A stretch of 64,000 nt of DNA, taken from the NCBI GenBank assembly GCA_030611265.1, contig JAUWQD010000004.1:24801-88800 (forward strand), written 5' to 3'. The position numbers and the translations under genes are program-made. The notes below the pieces were generated by a model, which saw nothing but the letters and a program-made list of their open reading frames with translations, was not told the origin of the DNA and did not search any database. The stretch is from Methanosarcinaceae archaeon. GTDB lineage: Archaea; Halobacteriota; Methanosarcinia; Methanosarcinales; Methanosarcinaceae. Shown here piece by piece: positions 27,701-36,867 of this stretch. Each line of letters starts with the position of its first letter. Within the stretch, counting starts at the first letter, position 1.

Positions 27701-27976
27701 ATGGTAAAACAATTGAAACATGACAGGCACACGGTACCACTACTCACCGATTATATGGTGTTTTCTCCAAAATACAGGGAAAAGATACTTGCCGGGAAAG
27801 TGGCGATGGTCGCGAAAGCAATTATCAGGAAGACCTGCAAGAATCTTAATGTTGAAGTCATTGATATGTCTGCAAGCCTTGACCACATCCACATATTTAT
27901 TCAGTATCCCCCACAATATTCCGTAAGCTTTATTGCTAAAAAATTGAATGGTAGAACCATCATAAGAAAAGGATAA
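27701..27976 (+). pseudogene. tnpA: Truncated IS200/IS605-type transposase TnpA
   Basis: The 91-residue product starts MVKQLKHDRHTVPLLTDYMV and carries the HUH motif in LDHIHIFIQYPP (near residue 65). It stops at IIRKG just where the family continues for 40-50 more residues to the catalytic Tyr helix. It should therefore be inactive as a transposase. GGGG lies upstream of the ATG. The DNA methylase gene starts 38 bases after the stop, so the break lies at the edge of that locus. Confidence 0.75.
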
Positions 27977-28014
27977 TTGCAAATGATATTGGAGGAAAGA
28001 GCATAACGAGTGGT

Positions 28015-31000
28015 ATGTTGACACGAGACGAATCCGTCAAAATTGCATTGGATTCGGCAGGTTTTCTCACAGATAGTGGGGACTTTGTGGAGGGACTTGT
28101 TAATGCCGACAAAGCAAATAAAGATTATGAAATTAGCCTCCGCCATCACCTCATCATTGACGAGAGTCAAAAAGAGACTAAGATTGATTTTATTTATGAG
28201 ACACCTACAACTGTTAGGGGGAGACCAGGCCATCCTTGCATTTATTTTAAAATAGTCGATGACATTTCCGCACAACAGCAGGCAAAACAAATCAGAAAAC
28301 GTGTTTGGAACAGTGGGAGAGCTCCAGTTCTTTGGTTAATAACTCCAACACAGGTGCGTATATATGATGCATTCGCCAGACCAGAAAAAGATGAGGATGA
28401 AGAATCCCATATTTTGGATGTATTGAGATTGACTTCTGATGGATTGGAAGGTGTTGAGCAATTCAGGCGAGAGTTATTCGATACGGGTAAATTCTGGGAG
28501 AGTGACAAAGGACGGCTTATTGATCGTAATCAGCGGGTCGATGTCTCATTGTTGGACGACCTATGGGACACTGAGCGAATTTTAACTCATGACAATGGAG
28601 GTATTCCGGTCCATATTGCCCATACCCTCATTGGAAGGGCTATTTTCATGGCGTATTTATGGGATCGTAAAATAATCACTCCAGAATTCTTAAATGCGGA
28701 ATTTGAACATAGCAATATTAAGGATTTATTAACGGATAAAAAGCAGCTCTACAAATTTTTCAGATGGTTACGTAGTACATTCAATGGTGATTTATTTCCG
28801 ATAAAAGAGAATGAAGAAGATTTAGTTGACGATTTTCATTTGGATATTATCCGCAAATTCTTTGATGGCACTGATATGAGCAGCAAAAAAATTAATGATA
28901 ATAAAATAAGTTTCCAGCAAAGATTATGGCCATATAATTTTGATATAATTCCGATTGAATTGATAAGCAGCATTTATGAAATGTTTGCTCATTCAAAGGA
29001 TCCGGTCGATGCAAGAGCAAAGAGCATTCACTATACTAAGCTCCATCTAGTAGAATTGGTTACATCGCTGGCAATATTGGATTTACCAGATGATGCGCGT
29101 GTTCTCGACCCTGCTTGTGGCTCAGGCGTGTTTCTTGTAGATGCTTTTCGGAGACTTGTTTGGAAAAAGAGATTTAAATTGGGTAGAACGCCCAATCGTG
29201 ATGAGATTTGCCATATATTACTAAACCAGATACATGGTGTTGATATCGAACAGGGTGCGATTGAAGTCACCGCTTTTAGTCTTTATCTAGCATTATTAGA
29301 GCTAGATGAGAGTTTTACTGACCCGAAGGATATCAAGTTTCCGAAACTTATCTATCATCCAGGATGTGAAGGGGACTATCATCCAGTGCTTTATAATCAA
29401 GATATAGCGAATACTGAGCACGTGTTCAATCAGAATGAGCCATTCGCAAACCGTAAATTTGATCTCATTATAGGAAACCCTCCATGGACTGAGTTGAATA
29501 AAGATACAGCACCTCGGGACCCGGAAAACCCCGAAACTGGCAGACAATGGTTGCTCGAATACTGTCAGAAAAATAATATTCCTCATCGAAAACCCGATCA
29601 AGCCATTATGGGTCGCGTGAGAGATTTCGCCAGTGCCAATACTAGAATTGCCCTTATTGTTTCCAGCAGAATTTTCTATCAATTGGGAACAGGAGGGAAG
29701 TTTTGGTTGAGTTCATTTTTGGAGGAGAACTCGATTTTTATGGCAATCAACCTTTCTGATATATCCGAAGAAAATATATTGTTTGGTGGCAAAAAACACG
29801 GAGGGGGTAGGGGGTATCCAGGAATGCCTAGCAGCGTAATTTTTTATAACCCGCAGCCTCCAGATAACGATTCCTATGTCACATATATTTGCCCAAAATG
29901 GTACCCTTTGATAAAGAAGCGAGGTGAAATCGTTATCCACCCTCCAGATATCCAAATAATTTCTCTTATTCTGCTGCGTGACAAACCGTATCTATGGAAA
30001 ATAGCATTTTTGGGTTCACAAAGAGATTTTGAATTGATAGAAAAGTTAACCCGTAATCCTACTCTAAAAGAGGTTTTGAATGAAATTGGTATTAATGATA
30101 AAAAATACTGCAGAGGATATATCAAGGGTAATATGTCGAAAACTGCGACACAATATATTGGTTATCCGAATTTAGAGGCAGAAGAGGATTATAAATATTC
30201 TATAAATTCCAAGGAATTACCTGAATTCCAATACAAAGTATTAGAACGACCGAGAAATGCAGATATTTACAAAGCACCATTACTCATTGTTCGTAGAAGC
30301 CTAAAGGGGATAGAAACACGCAGTGCTTTTACTTTAGACGACACTGTTTATTCCACAACCTATGTTGGATTTTCATTTGATGGTGTAGATGAGCGATACG
30401 CGCACAGGATTAATGCGGTTTTTAACAGCAAGTTAACCCTATATTTAGCATTCATGCTTGGTCGAGAGTTGGTATGGTCTAGGCGAATTATAGAGGATAG
30501 TGATTGGCTTAATATGCCTTTACCCAAGTCAATTCTTAATCTGGATGACAATAGATGGGACGAAGTCATTAATATCGAAAATAAGCTCTGCAAATCGTGG
30601 AGACTGCTTTCATCACCGGAAATCAAAGAGTTGGAAGACTCCTTGTCCAAAATCATCTGCAACTTATATGGATTAAATGAAGATGAACATATTATTGTGG
30701 ATGATATGATTACGTATACAATAGACCTCTACTTAAACCGAAAAAAAGCGAAGACTAAGAGAAAAGGTATCAAACATACCACCTTGAATCAATTACAAAG
30801 ATATGCAGATAAATTATGCAAACAACTAAACAGCATCTTGGAATTCGAGGGAAAAAAACTCATTTATACAGTATATGACATTAGGAAAGATTCGCCATTG
30901 TCAGTCGTAGAGTTCAAACAGGTGTCTCAAACAACATCGAATCTGAAAAATTCAACAACAAAGATTGAAGGGCTTGAAAATTTATTGATCGAAATTTCAA

Positions 31001-31182
31001 ACAACCTTCAAAATCAAATTTCAGAACGTGTTTACGTCTGGGGACATCTTAGGGTATATGAAGGAGAACACCTTTACATCATCAAACCATCAGAAGAGCG
31101 ATTTTGGTCAGAATCCGCAGCTTTGAACGATTCTGATGCAGTCATTCGGGAGCATATGGAGGCTGTGAATGGAACATTATGA
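28015..31182 (+). CDS. Eco57I-type N6-adenine DNA methyltransferase
   Basis: A 1055-residue protein. The central methylase has ARVLDPACGSGVFLVDAFRR (near residue 360; motif I) and KFDLIIGNPPWTEL (near 490; catalytic NPPW, motif IV). The N-terminal ~170 residues contain ETKIDFIYETP and HPCIYFKIVDD, in the arrangement of a restriction-type nuclease fold but without an obvious acidic residue before the lysine. The C-terminal 500 residues probably carry target recognition. The size and layout resemble type IIG and PglX-like methylases. GGAGG lies about 20 bases before ATG 28015. The next gene overlaps its 3' end by 14 bases, which argues for a two-gene system. Confidence 0.85.
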   Translation: MLTRDESVKIALDSAGFLTDSGDFVEGLVNADKANKDYEISLRHHLIIDESQKETKIDFIYETPTTVRGRPGHPCIYFKIVDDISAQQQAKQIRKRVWNSGRAPVLWLITPTQVRIYDAFARPEKDEDEESHILDVLRLTSDGLEGVEQFRRELFDTGKFWESDKGRLIDRNQRVDVSLLDDLWDTERILTHDNGGIPVHIAHTLIGRAIFMAYLWDRKIITPEFLNAEFEHSNIKDLLTDKKQLYKFFRWLRSTFNGDLFPIKENEEDLVDDFHLDIIRKFFDGTDMSSKKINDNKISFQQRLWPYNFDIIPIELISSIYEMFAHSKDPVDARAKSIHYTKLHLVELVTSLAILDLPDDARVLDPACGSGVFLVDAFRRLVWKKRFKLGRTPNRDEICHILLNQIHGVDIEQGAIEVTAFSLYLALLELDESFTDPKDIKFPKLIYHPGCEGDYHPVLYNQDIANTEHVFNQNEPFANRKFDLIIGNPPWTELNKDTAPRDPENPETGRQWLLEYCQKNNIPHRKPDQAIMGRVRDFASANTRIALIVSSRIFYQLGTGGKFWLSSFLEENSIFMAINLSDISEENILFGGKKHGGGRGYPGMPSSVIFYNPQPPDNDSYVTYICPKWYPLIKKRGEIVIHPPDIQIISLILLRDKPYLWKIAFLGSQRDFELIEKLTRNPTLKEVLNEIGINDKKYCRGYIKGNMSKTATQYIGYPNLEAEEDYKYSINSKELPEFQYKVLERPRNADIYKAPLLIVRRSLKGIETRSAFTLDDTVYSTTYVGFSFDGVDERYAHRINAVFNSKLTLYLAFMLGRELVWSRRIIEDSDWLNMPLPKSILNLDDNRWDEVINIENKLCKSWRLLSSPEIKELEDSLSKIICNLYGLNEDEHIIVDDMITYTIDLYLNRKKAKTKRKGIKHTTLNQLQRYADKLCKQLNSILEFEGKKLIYTVYDIRKDSPLSVVEFKQVSQTTSNLKNSTTKIEGLENLLIEISNNLQNQISERVYVWGHLRVYEGEHLYIIKPSEERFWSESAALNDSDAVIREHMEAVNGTL

Positions 31183-31819
31183 ACAGCCAGAGTGTGTTGG
31201 TAATCCATCATTCTCGATACGCAGCGCATATCTGAAAATTTCTTTGAATTTGATAATCTCCGGCACAAAACGTCTTAAACGGAAATATAGTTTTAGTCCC
31301 GATACCTTTGAAAACCAGATCACCCGAAAATTGGTAGCTGAAATGCATGCTGAACAAATTGAGACCGTACACAGCATACGTGTCGATCTTTTTTCTGGAA
31401 CACTTAGTGATCCTGCCCTCTCTGATGAATTGTCAGAGATAGACATCAGATTTACATGGAATGATTATCATCCCAATAGCTACTTGGCAGTTCAGGCAAA
31501 ACGTCTTAATGGGGCAGGAGCTACCCTCGCAGGCCCATATGTGAAAGAAGGTGTGATGGATTTCATAGATGGGAAATATAGTAGGGGGCACAACTATGGA
31601 ATAATGTTGGGATATGTACTATCGAAACCTATCAATAAGGCAATATCAGCCGTTAAAGATGCATTACAAAAAAGGAAAAGTACGACAAACGAAACGTCTT
31701 CCTTTGAAATAGATGGGATCATAGAGTATCCATTGACGTATAAAAGTGTCCATAATCAAAAAAACGATGAGATGACGGAAATAATTATGTTCCATGTATT
31801 TGTTGACTTGTCGAGTTAG
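31169..31819 (+). CDS. Putative PD-(D/E)xK nuclease-like protein paired with the methylase
   Basis: A 216-residue protein overlapping the methylase end by 14 bases, hence probably translationally coupled. Residues near 86-110 read ELSEIDIRFTW and SYLAVQAKRL: an Asp after a beta strand, then QxK on the next strand, a known variant of the PD-(D/E)xK core. An N-terminal helix (DTFENQITRKLVAEM) supplies a plausible Glu. GGKYSRGHNYGIMLGYVL-like sequence follows. I do not recognise the exact family; a restriction endonuclease or defence effector acting with the methylase is an inference. Confidence 0.55.
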   Translation: MEHYEQPECVGNPSFSIRSAYLKISLNLIISGTKRLKRKYSFSPDTFENQITRKLVAEMHAEQIETVHSIRVDLFSGTLSDPALSDELSEIDIRFTWNDYHPNSYLAVQAKRLNGAGATLAGPYVKEGVMDFIDGKYSRGHNYGIMLGYVLSKPINKAISAVKDALQKRKSTTNETSSFEIDGIIEYPLTYKSVHNQKNDEMTEIIMFHVFVDLSS

Positions 31820-32119
31820 GATTATTGTTTTTCTAATTTATTTATAATACATAAATATCAGCACTTATATTGAAACTTTAAGACCAAACACGACTTTATG
31901 CACAAAACTACGCTTAATTCATCATCCTACTGCCCCGAATTCACGCCCGTCTACCCTAATAATCCCCACAACCCGAACAACCTTCATAAGTCAGGATAAT
32001 CTATATCTGACATAACTAATATGTCAATGTAAAGGGAATTTAGGGAGATTCCCAAAAAACAACCACTAATTATTTGCAAAAATCGAATCATTCAACGAAG
32101 TCCAAACAGGAAAACAACA
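31820..32119. other. Intergenic region upstream of clpB
   Basis: Three hundred bases with no gene. A short palindrome GTCAGGATAATCTATATCTG then AC lies near 31990-32011, and AT-rich stretches precede it. It probably contains the clpB promoter; I cannot assign an operator. Confidence 0.45.
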
Positions 32120-34735
32120 ATGGAACTTAACAAATTTACCCAAAAAGCACAGGAGGCATTGCAGCAGACCTCCACCATCGCGGCAAGATATCACAATCAG
32201 CAGATCGATTGCGAGCATCTCCTGCTTGCACTGCTTGAGCAGGAAAAAGGACTTGTCCCGAGAATACTTGAGAAGATCGATATCCAGCCACAGGCAATAG
32301 TAAGGGAGCTGGAACAAAGCCTCTCGGAACTGCCACAGGTATCGGGGCCCGGCAGTGAACAGGTTTACATGACACAGAAACTCAACCGTGTTCTTGACAC
32401 TGCAAAAAAAGAAGCAGGCAAAATGGGGGATGAATATGTCAGTGTTGAACATCTCCTGATTGCGCTGGCGATCGAAAAAGACAACGCTTGCAGCAAGACG
32501 CTAAAAGATGCAGGCGCCACAAAAGACAATCTCCTTCAGGCAATCAATGAGATCAGGGGTGGACAGCATGTCACATCCGAGAACGCGGAAGACACCTACG
32601 AAGCACTTAAAAAATACGGTATCGACCTCACCGAACTCGCATCGCAGGGGAAACTTGACCCCGTCATCGGCAGGGACCATGAGATCAGGCACACCATCCA
32701 GATACTTTCCCGCCGCCGCAAGAACAATCCTGTCCTCATCGGGGAAGCAGGAGTTGGCAAAACCGCAATCGTAGAAGGCCTGTCCCAGCGTATCGCCAAC
32801 CATGATGTCCCGGAAGCCATGAAAAACAAACGCATCATATCGCTTGACATGGGCGCATTGATAGCAGGTGCAAAATTCAGGGGCGAGTTCGAAGAGCGAT
32901 TAAAAGCCGTACTCAAAGAAGTATCGGAATCCGAAGGGGAAATAATCCTGTTCATCGATGAACTGCACACAGTCGTAGGTGCCGGTGCCACCGAAGGCGC
33001 AATGGATGCAGGGAATCTCCTAAAACCCATGCTTGCCAGGGGTGAACTTCACTGTATCGGTGCAACCACACTCAATGAATATCGCAAATACATCGAAAAA
33101 GATGCGGCACTTGAACGCAGGTTCCTGCCCGTACTCACTGAACAGCCCACAGTAGAAGATACCATTTCCATACTACGCGGGCTCAAAGAACGCTACGAAG
33201 TGCACCACGGTGTCAGGATAAAAGATGCGGCACTGGTCGCAGCCGCAGTTCTGAGCGACCGTTACATCTCAGACCGGTTCCTGCCTGACAAAGCCATCGA
33301 CCTCGTTGACGAGGCAGCATCCAAGATTATGATCGAAATAGACAGCAAACCCTCTGAACTCGATCAGGTTGACCGCAAGATCATGCAACTTGAGATCGAG
33401 CGGGAAGCACTGAAAAAAGAAAAGGACTCCGCATCAAAAGAACGTCTCGAAAAACTACAGCAGGAACTTGCAAACGTTCGCGCTGAATCCGATTCCATGC
33501 GGGCACAGTGGCAGAGCGAAAAGGACGCCATCGAAAAACTCGGTTCGCTTAAAGAACAGATCGAGGACGTAAAAGTACAGATCGAGACAGCAGAACGTGA
33601 CTATTACCAGAACAAGGTCGAGAACCTCGACCGCGCCGCTGAACTGCGGCATGGAACCCTTCCCGCGCTTGAGCACCAGTACGCAGAAGAGGAAAAGAAA
33701 CTTGCAGAAAAACAGAGCGCCTCCACACTACTCAAAGAAGAGGTTGACGAAGAGGACATCGCAGAGGTCGTGAGCGAGTGGACAAACATCCCGGTAAGCA
33801 GATTAATGGAAGGCGAACGCGAGAAACTGTCACACCTCGAAGATAATATACACAAACGCCTCATCGGACAGAACGAAGCAGTAAAAGCAGTATCTGATGC
33901 AGTCATCCGTGCCTTTGCCGGTATCAAGGACCCTCAAAGACCCATCGGGAGTTTCATATTCCTTGGCCCGACCGGTGTCGGAAAGACCGAACTTGTCAAA
34001 GCGCTTGCTGCGGAACTGTTCGATGATGAGAACAATATGGTGCGGCTCGACATGTCAGAATATATGGAAAAACACACGGTATCACGTATGATCGGCGCGC
34101 CGCCCGGGTATATCGGTCATGACGAAGGCGGGCAGCTCACAGAGGCAATCCGCCGCAAACCCTATGCAGTGATATTATTCGACGAGATTGAAAAAGCGCA
34201 TCCTGATGTGTTCAATATCATGCTCCAGATACTCGAGGACGGACGTTTGACCGATTCCCATGGCAGGACTGTGAACTTCAAGAACACTCTTGTGATAATG
34301 ACATCAAACATCTGCGTGGACTATGCCAGTGCACGTCTTGAGAAGGGCGAAGATTATGACAAAATGCAGGAACTTGCACTCAATGAACTTGCCCGGCATT
34401 TCAGACCTGAATTCTTAAACCGCATAGATGAACTTGCCATATTCCACACACTTAAAAAGGAGGAACTTGTCAAGATCGTGGACATCAAGGTTGTAGATCT
34501 GGTTAAGCGCCTGAAAGAGAAAAGGATCACACTTACGATCACAGATGCCGCCAAAAAGCATCTCGGTGATGCTGGCTTCAGTGAAAAATACGGAGCACGC
34601 CCACTGCGCCGCGTGATCCAGAATGAGGTTGAGACAAGGGTCGGGAAATTGATCGTTTCAGGTGAGGTCATGGAAGGTGCGAATCTTGTTGTGGATGTGG
34701 ATGATCGTGGAATTGTGGTGAGGGTTGATGAGTGA
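32120..34735 (+). CDS. clpB: ATP-dependent disaggregase ClpB
   Basis: An 871-residue Hsp100 protein: N-terminal Clp repeats ([20 protein letters not shown]), first AAA+ module with [14 protein letters not shown] (near residue 210) and [14 protein letters not shown], a long middle coiled coil (about residues 405-540, [10 protein letters not shown] onward), and a second AAA+ module with [17 protein letters not shown] (near 615) and the Walker [13 protein letters not shown]. The C-terminus has [14 protein letters not shown]. It rescues aggregated proteins with DnaK. ClpB is patchy in archaea and was probably acquired from bacteria. No dnaK or other chaperone gene is adjacent. Confidence 0.97.
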   Translation: MELNKFTQKAQEALQQTSTIAARYHNQQIDCEHLLLALLEQEKGLVPRILEKIDIQPQAIVRELEQSLSELPQVSGPGSEQVYMTQKLNRVLDTAKKEAGKMGDEYVSVEHLLIALAIEKDNACSKTLKDAGATKDNLLQAINEIRGGQHVTSENAEDTYEALKKYGIDLTELASQGKLDPVIGRDHEIRHTIQILSRRRKNNPVLIGEAGVGKTAIVEGLSQRIANHDVPEAMKNKRIISLDMGALIAGAKFRGEFEERLKAVLKEVSESEGEIILFIDELHTVVGAGATEGAMDAGNLLKPMLARGELHCIGATTLNEYRKYIEKDAALERRFLPVLTEQPTVEDTISILRGLKERYEVHHGVRIKDAALVAAAVLSDRYISDRFLPDKAIDLVDEAASKIMIEIDSKPSELDQVDRKIMQLEIEREALKKEKDSASKERLEKLQQELANVRAESDSMRAQWQSEKDAIEKLGSLKEQIEDVKVQIETAERDYYQNKVENLDRAAELRHGTLPALEHQYAEEEKKLAEKQSASTLLKEEVDEEDIAEVVSEWTNIPVSRLMEGEREKLSHLEDNIHKRLIGQNEAVKAVSDAVIRAFAGIKDPQRPIGSFIFLGPTGVGKTELVKALAAELFDDENNMVRLDMSEYMEKHTVSRMIGAPPGYIGHDEGGQLTEAIRRKPYAVILFDEIEKAHPDVFNIMLQILEDGRLTDSHGRTVNFKNTLVIMTSNICVDYASARLEKGEDYDKMQELALNELARHFRPEFLNRIDELAIFHTLKKEELVKIVDIKVVDLVKRLKEKRITLTITDAAKKHLGDAGFSEKYGARPLRRVIQNEVETRVGKLIVSGEVMEGANLVVDVDDRGIVVRVDE

Positions 34736-34766
34736 GATTGAAATAATCACTCCCCCACGTTACAAC

Positions 34767-34839
34767 ATCTGCGTTCGTTTGCGTTAATCTGCGGTTAATA
34801 GAAGAAATCAACCGCAGATGCACGCAAATGAACGCAGAT
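34767..34839. repeat. Long inverted repeat (30-nt arms) after clpB
   Basis: The left arm ATCTGCGTTCGTTTGCGTTA (continuing ATCTGCGGTT) and the right arm AACCGCAGATGCACGCAAAT (continuing GAACGCAGAT) are complementary with three mismatches around a loop of about 13 bases. It could terminate clpB transcription, but has the look of a dispersed hairpin repeat of the same build as that at 53071. Confidence 0.7.
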
Positions 34840-34936
34840 ACGCTCCGCGTTTCCTTTTTTAATTTATGATACTATTTTTCGGTTCCTTTTTCAGAAACAC
34901 AAATGTGTGGTCGCATATGTGCATAACATATTCATT

Positions 34937-34960
34937 AAAATAACTGGATTTTGGAACTGG
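34937..34960. repeat. Partial copy of the MITE terminal repeat
   Basis: AAATAACTGGATTTTGGAAC matches the right terminal repeat of the element at 17819-18166. It sits immediately before the start of the shortened vapB copy. Confidence 0.5.
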
Positions 34961-34965
34961 TCACT

Positions 34966-35085
34966 ATGGGAACGATTACAATAAATGTGAACGACGATGT
35001 TGAAAAAATGTTCCGAAAAATCGCAAAAAATGAGTTGAAATTGATGGACACAGGTTTCAGCATGGAACATATCTTCAAATTATAA
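34966..35085 (+). pseudogene. Internally deleted copy of the vapB-like antitoxin
   Basis: ATG 34966 encodes 39 residues: MGTITINVNDDVEKMFRKIA, then KNELKLMDTGFSMEHIFKL. Compared with the antitoxin at 41083, residues between MFR-IA and KNELKL (about 33 codons) are missing, and the end diverges after GFSM. The upstream CACTATGGGAACG is also shared. It is a deleted duplicate with no toxin gene next to it. Confidence 0.75.
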
Positions 35086-35307
35086 TTGCTTCCCACTAAT
35101 TAAACCAACTATCGCACCAAACCCCATTTTCACGAGGGTTGAACATGTAGTAAAGAGTTCTCCTTGTGATGGATTCAACTGCCCTTGACTGGAAATATAT
35201 AAACAAGCTATAAAAAAAATTAAAGTGAACCCAATCACAGCTATGAAACTCATTTTAAATAATGGACTCAGTTCTATCTTTTTTGCTATATCTTCATTAT
35301 TTGGCAT
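35080..35307 (-). CDS. Small membrane protein paired with a pentapeptide-repeat protein
   Basis: A 75-residue protein with hydrophobic segments at about residues 17-38 and 55-72 (GFTLIFFIACLYIS, MGFGAIVGLISGKQL). It lies 42 bases downstream of the pentapeptide-repeat gene on the same strand and is probably its operon partner. Its last bases overlap the stop of the antitoxin remnant on the other strand. The family is not recognised. Confidence 0.55.
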   Translation of the reverse strand: MPNNEDIAKKIELSPLFKMSFIAVIGFTLIFFIACLYISSQGQLNPSQGELFTTCSTLVKMGFGAIVGLISGKQL

Positions 35308-35349
35308 TGCTCATCTCACTAGTCTACAATTATATATCAATAATATTAT

Positions 35350-35685
35350 TCATAGATGGCCTTTTAGACCTTTAACTCCGGTTAATTTGGTGCCCTCTAA
35401 AGAAGCCATATTTAAGTTAGCGCCACTTAAATCGGCACCACTTAAATCAGCACCACTTAAATCGGCAGCTTGTAAATTGGCATGGCGCATATTGGTTTTA
35501 TTTAAATTCGCTTTGTGCAAATTAGCACTGCCCAAATTGGCTTTAGAAATATCTAGACTACTAAGATTTTTCCCTGCCAATGTGGCATTTGGTTTAATAA
35601 TGAATGTCTCTTCTCCCCTTTCAATCAATTTTGATTCTTTTAAAGGAGAAGAAAAGATTTCTTTAAGTATTCCATAAGTTGACAT
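35350..35685 (-). CDS. Pentapeptide-repeat protein
   Basis: A 111-residue protein starting MSTYGILKEIF. From about residue 45 it consists of A(D/N)LxX repeats: KNLSSLDISKANLGSANLHK, ANLNKTNMRHANLQ, ADLSGADLSGADLSGANLNM. These fold into a right-handed quadrilateral beta helix. The three ADLSG units differ little at DNA level, implying recent expansion. The function is unknown; such proteins can mimic DNA or serve as scaffolds. GACGGGT precedes ATG 35685. Confidence 0.75.
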   Translation of the reverse strand: MSTYGILKEIFSSPLKESKLIERGEETFIIKPNATLAGKNLSSLDISKANLGSANLHKANLNKTNMRHANLQAADLSGADLSGADLSGANLNMASLEGTKLTGVKGLKGHL

Positions 35686-36135
35686 ACCCGTCCCCCATAT
35701 AATCACTATACTTCGGACTTAAGTCCAAAGCCTGTATAATACACCTCAGCACCACGATTTCTTGTCTTGTCCGGCAATATATTTCTCAAAAACTCACCCA
35801 CACGACCAAGAATTCATAATCAGTATTACCATAACTCTCCACTGTTATATTTTACATGATGTATTCATATAAAAATTACAAAGAAACAATCTTTAGGAAC
35901 TATGGTATTATTCGAATATTTTTAAAATGGGTTTATTAATCTTGGTGCCCATCGTCTATTTTGGAGTCATATCGCTTTTTGAGCATTTGTATACAATCCC
36001 GCAATAACTTAAATAAAACGATTTCTTGCTTTGAATCCAGAGGTTGTTACCAACCCTCACCCAAATCCTGTAGTGTAAGGCTTTGTGTATAAAGTACGTC
36101 CTGTGTAAAGAGTGAAATGTCATTCCCCAAAACTT
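35686..36135. other. Intergenic region; right part duplicated from downstream of polB
   Basis: 35686-36000 shows nothing recognisable beyond AT-rich sequence. From about 36010 onward (AAATAAAACGATTTCTTG, ACCAACCCTCACCCAAATCC, GGCTTTGTGTATAAAGT) it matches the region downstream of polB at 44020-44135, as part of the duplication that includes the polB fragment. Confidence 0.6.
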
Positions 36136-36432
36136 CTAAAAATCAAACAACGAACTCTGAGGTTTTTCTTTCTTAGAAACACTCCCCTTCCCTTTCCCTT
36201 CATTTTTCACAACATTCCTTACAACCTTGCCATCCGAAGGTGCACCCGTAAAATCAAACAAACCCTTCTGCTTTGAATCGTAATCAAGGGAAGCCATATC
36301 CACCCCGAACACACCAAGTATTCGCTCGACCGATGGCAAAATCTGTTTCTTGACGTAATAATCCACATCCAGCGGAATGTTGTTCTCGCGAACATAATCA
36401 GGATCTTCCGCGCGGTCTACGAACAGACCCAT
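36136..36432 (-). pseudogene. Duplicated C-terminal fragment of DNA polymerase B
   Basis: The 98-residue frame (MGLFVDRAEDPDYVRENNIP onward) is nearly identical to residues ~812-909 of the polymerase encoded at 44137-46866, including the C-terminal PCNA-binding peptide QSSLFDF. The copy lacks all polymerase and exonuclease motifs. Differences are few (for example PSVERI versus PPVERI). DNA similarity stops near 36442, at CAGACCCATATCAGCAATA, where CGCAGAG-repeat DNA begins. If expressed, it would be a free PCNA-binding peptide. Confidence 0.85.
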
Positions 36433-36442
36433 ATCAGCAATA

Positions 36443-36553
36443 CAGAAAGCGCAGAGGGTTGAACATATATGAGTAACTCTGCGCCCTCAGCGTGCTCTGC
36501 GGTAAAATTTTTGTACCACCCTCGTTGAAATAACTGAATTTTGAAACAGTGCC
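36443..36553. repeat. Partial MITE copy: CTCTGCG block plus right terminal repeat
   Basis: AGCGCAGAGG, AACTCTGCGCCCTCAGCGTG and CTCTGCGG are followed at 36530 by AAATAACTGAATTTTGAAAC then AGTGC. The order matches the right half of the element at 17819-18166. The left half is missing, replaced by the polB duplicate, so the junction lies inside the element. Confidence 0.6.
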
Positions 36554-36867
36554 TATCTGAATATCTCATGTATTCAAAATTGGTCGTATTACCCACACGA
36601 TGTTAGGTAGAACCAAATAAATTCCGGCATAGTAACTTATATCTCCAATAAAGGAATATATTTTTGCAAGGAGAGGGAACCTTGTGCGAGAATTCATGAG
36701 CGTTAGTTAACAAAAAGATTCATACATTGGTTAATATAACCAGGACTATATAGAATACATAGTAAACTATATAGTAATCACAAATATATATACTATTTAC
36801 AGAATGTATATATCTCATCCTTCCAATTGGTTCCACTGACAAATAACACAAATAGGTGGAATATTTA
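36554..36867. promoter_or_regulatory. Upstream region of the pst operon
   Basis: No gene is seen. From about 36735 to 36815 the sequence is very AT-rich with near-repeated ACTATATAG / AATACATAGTAAACTATATA / ACAAATATATATACTATTTA blocks, likely containing the promoter and phosphate-responsive sites. TAGGTGGA lies eight bases before pstS ATG 36868. Confidence 0.4.
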
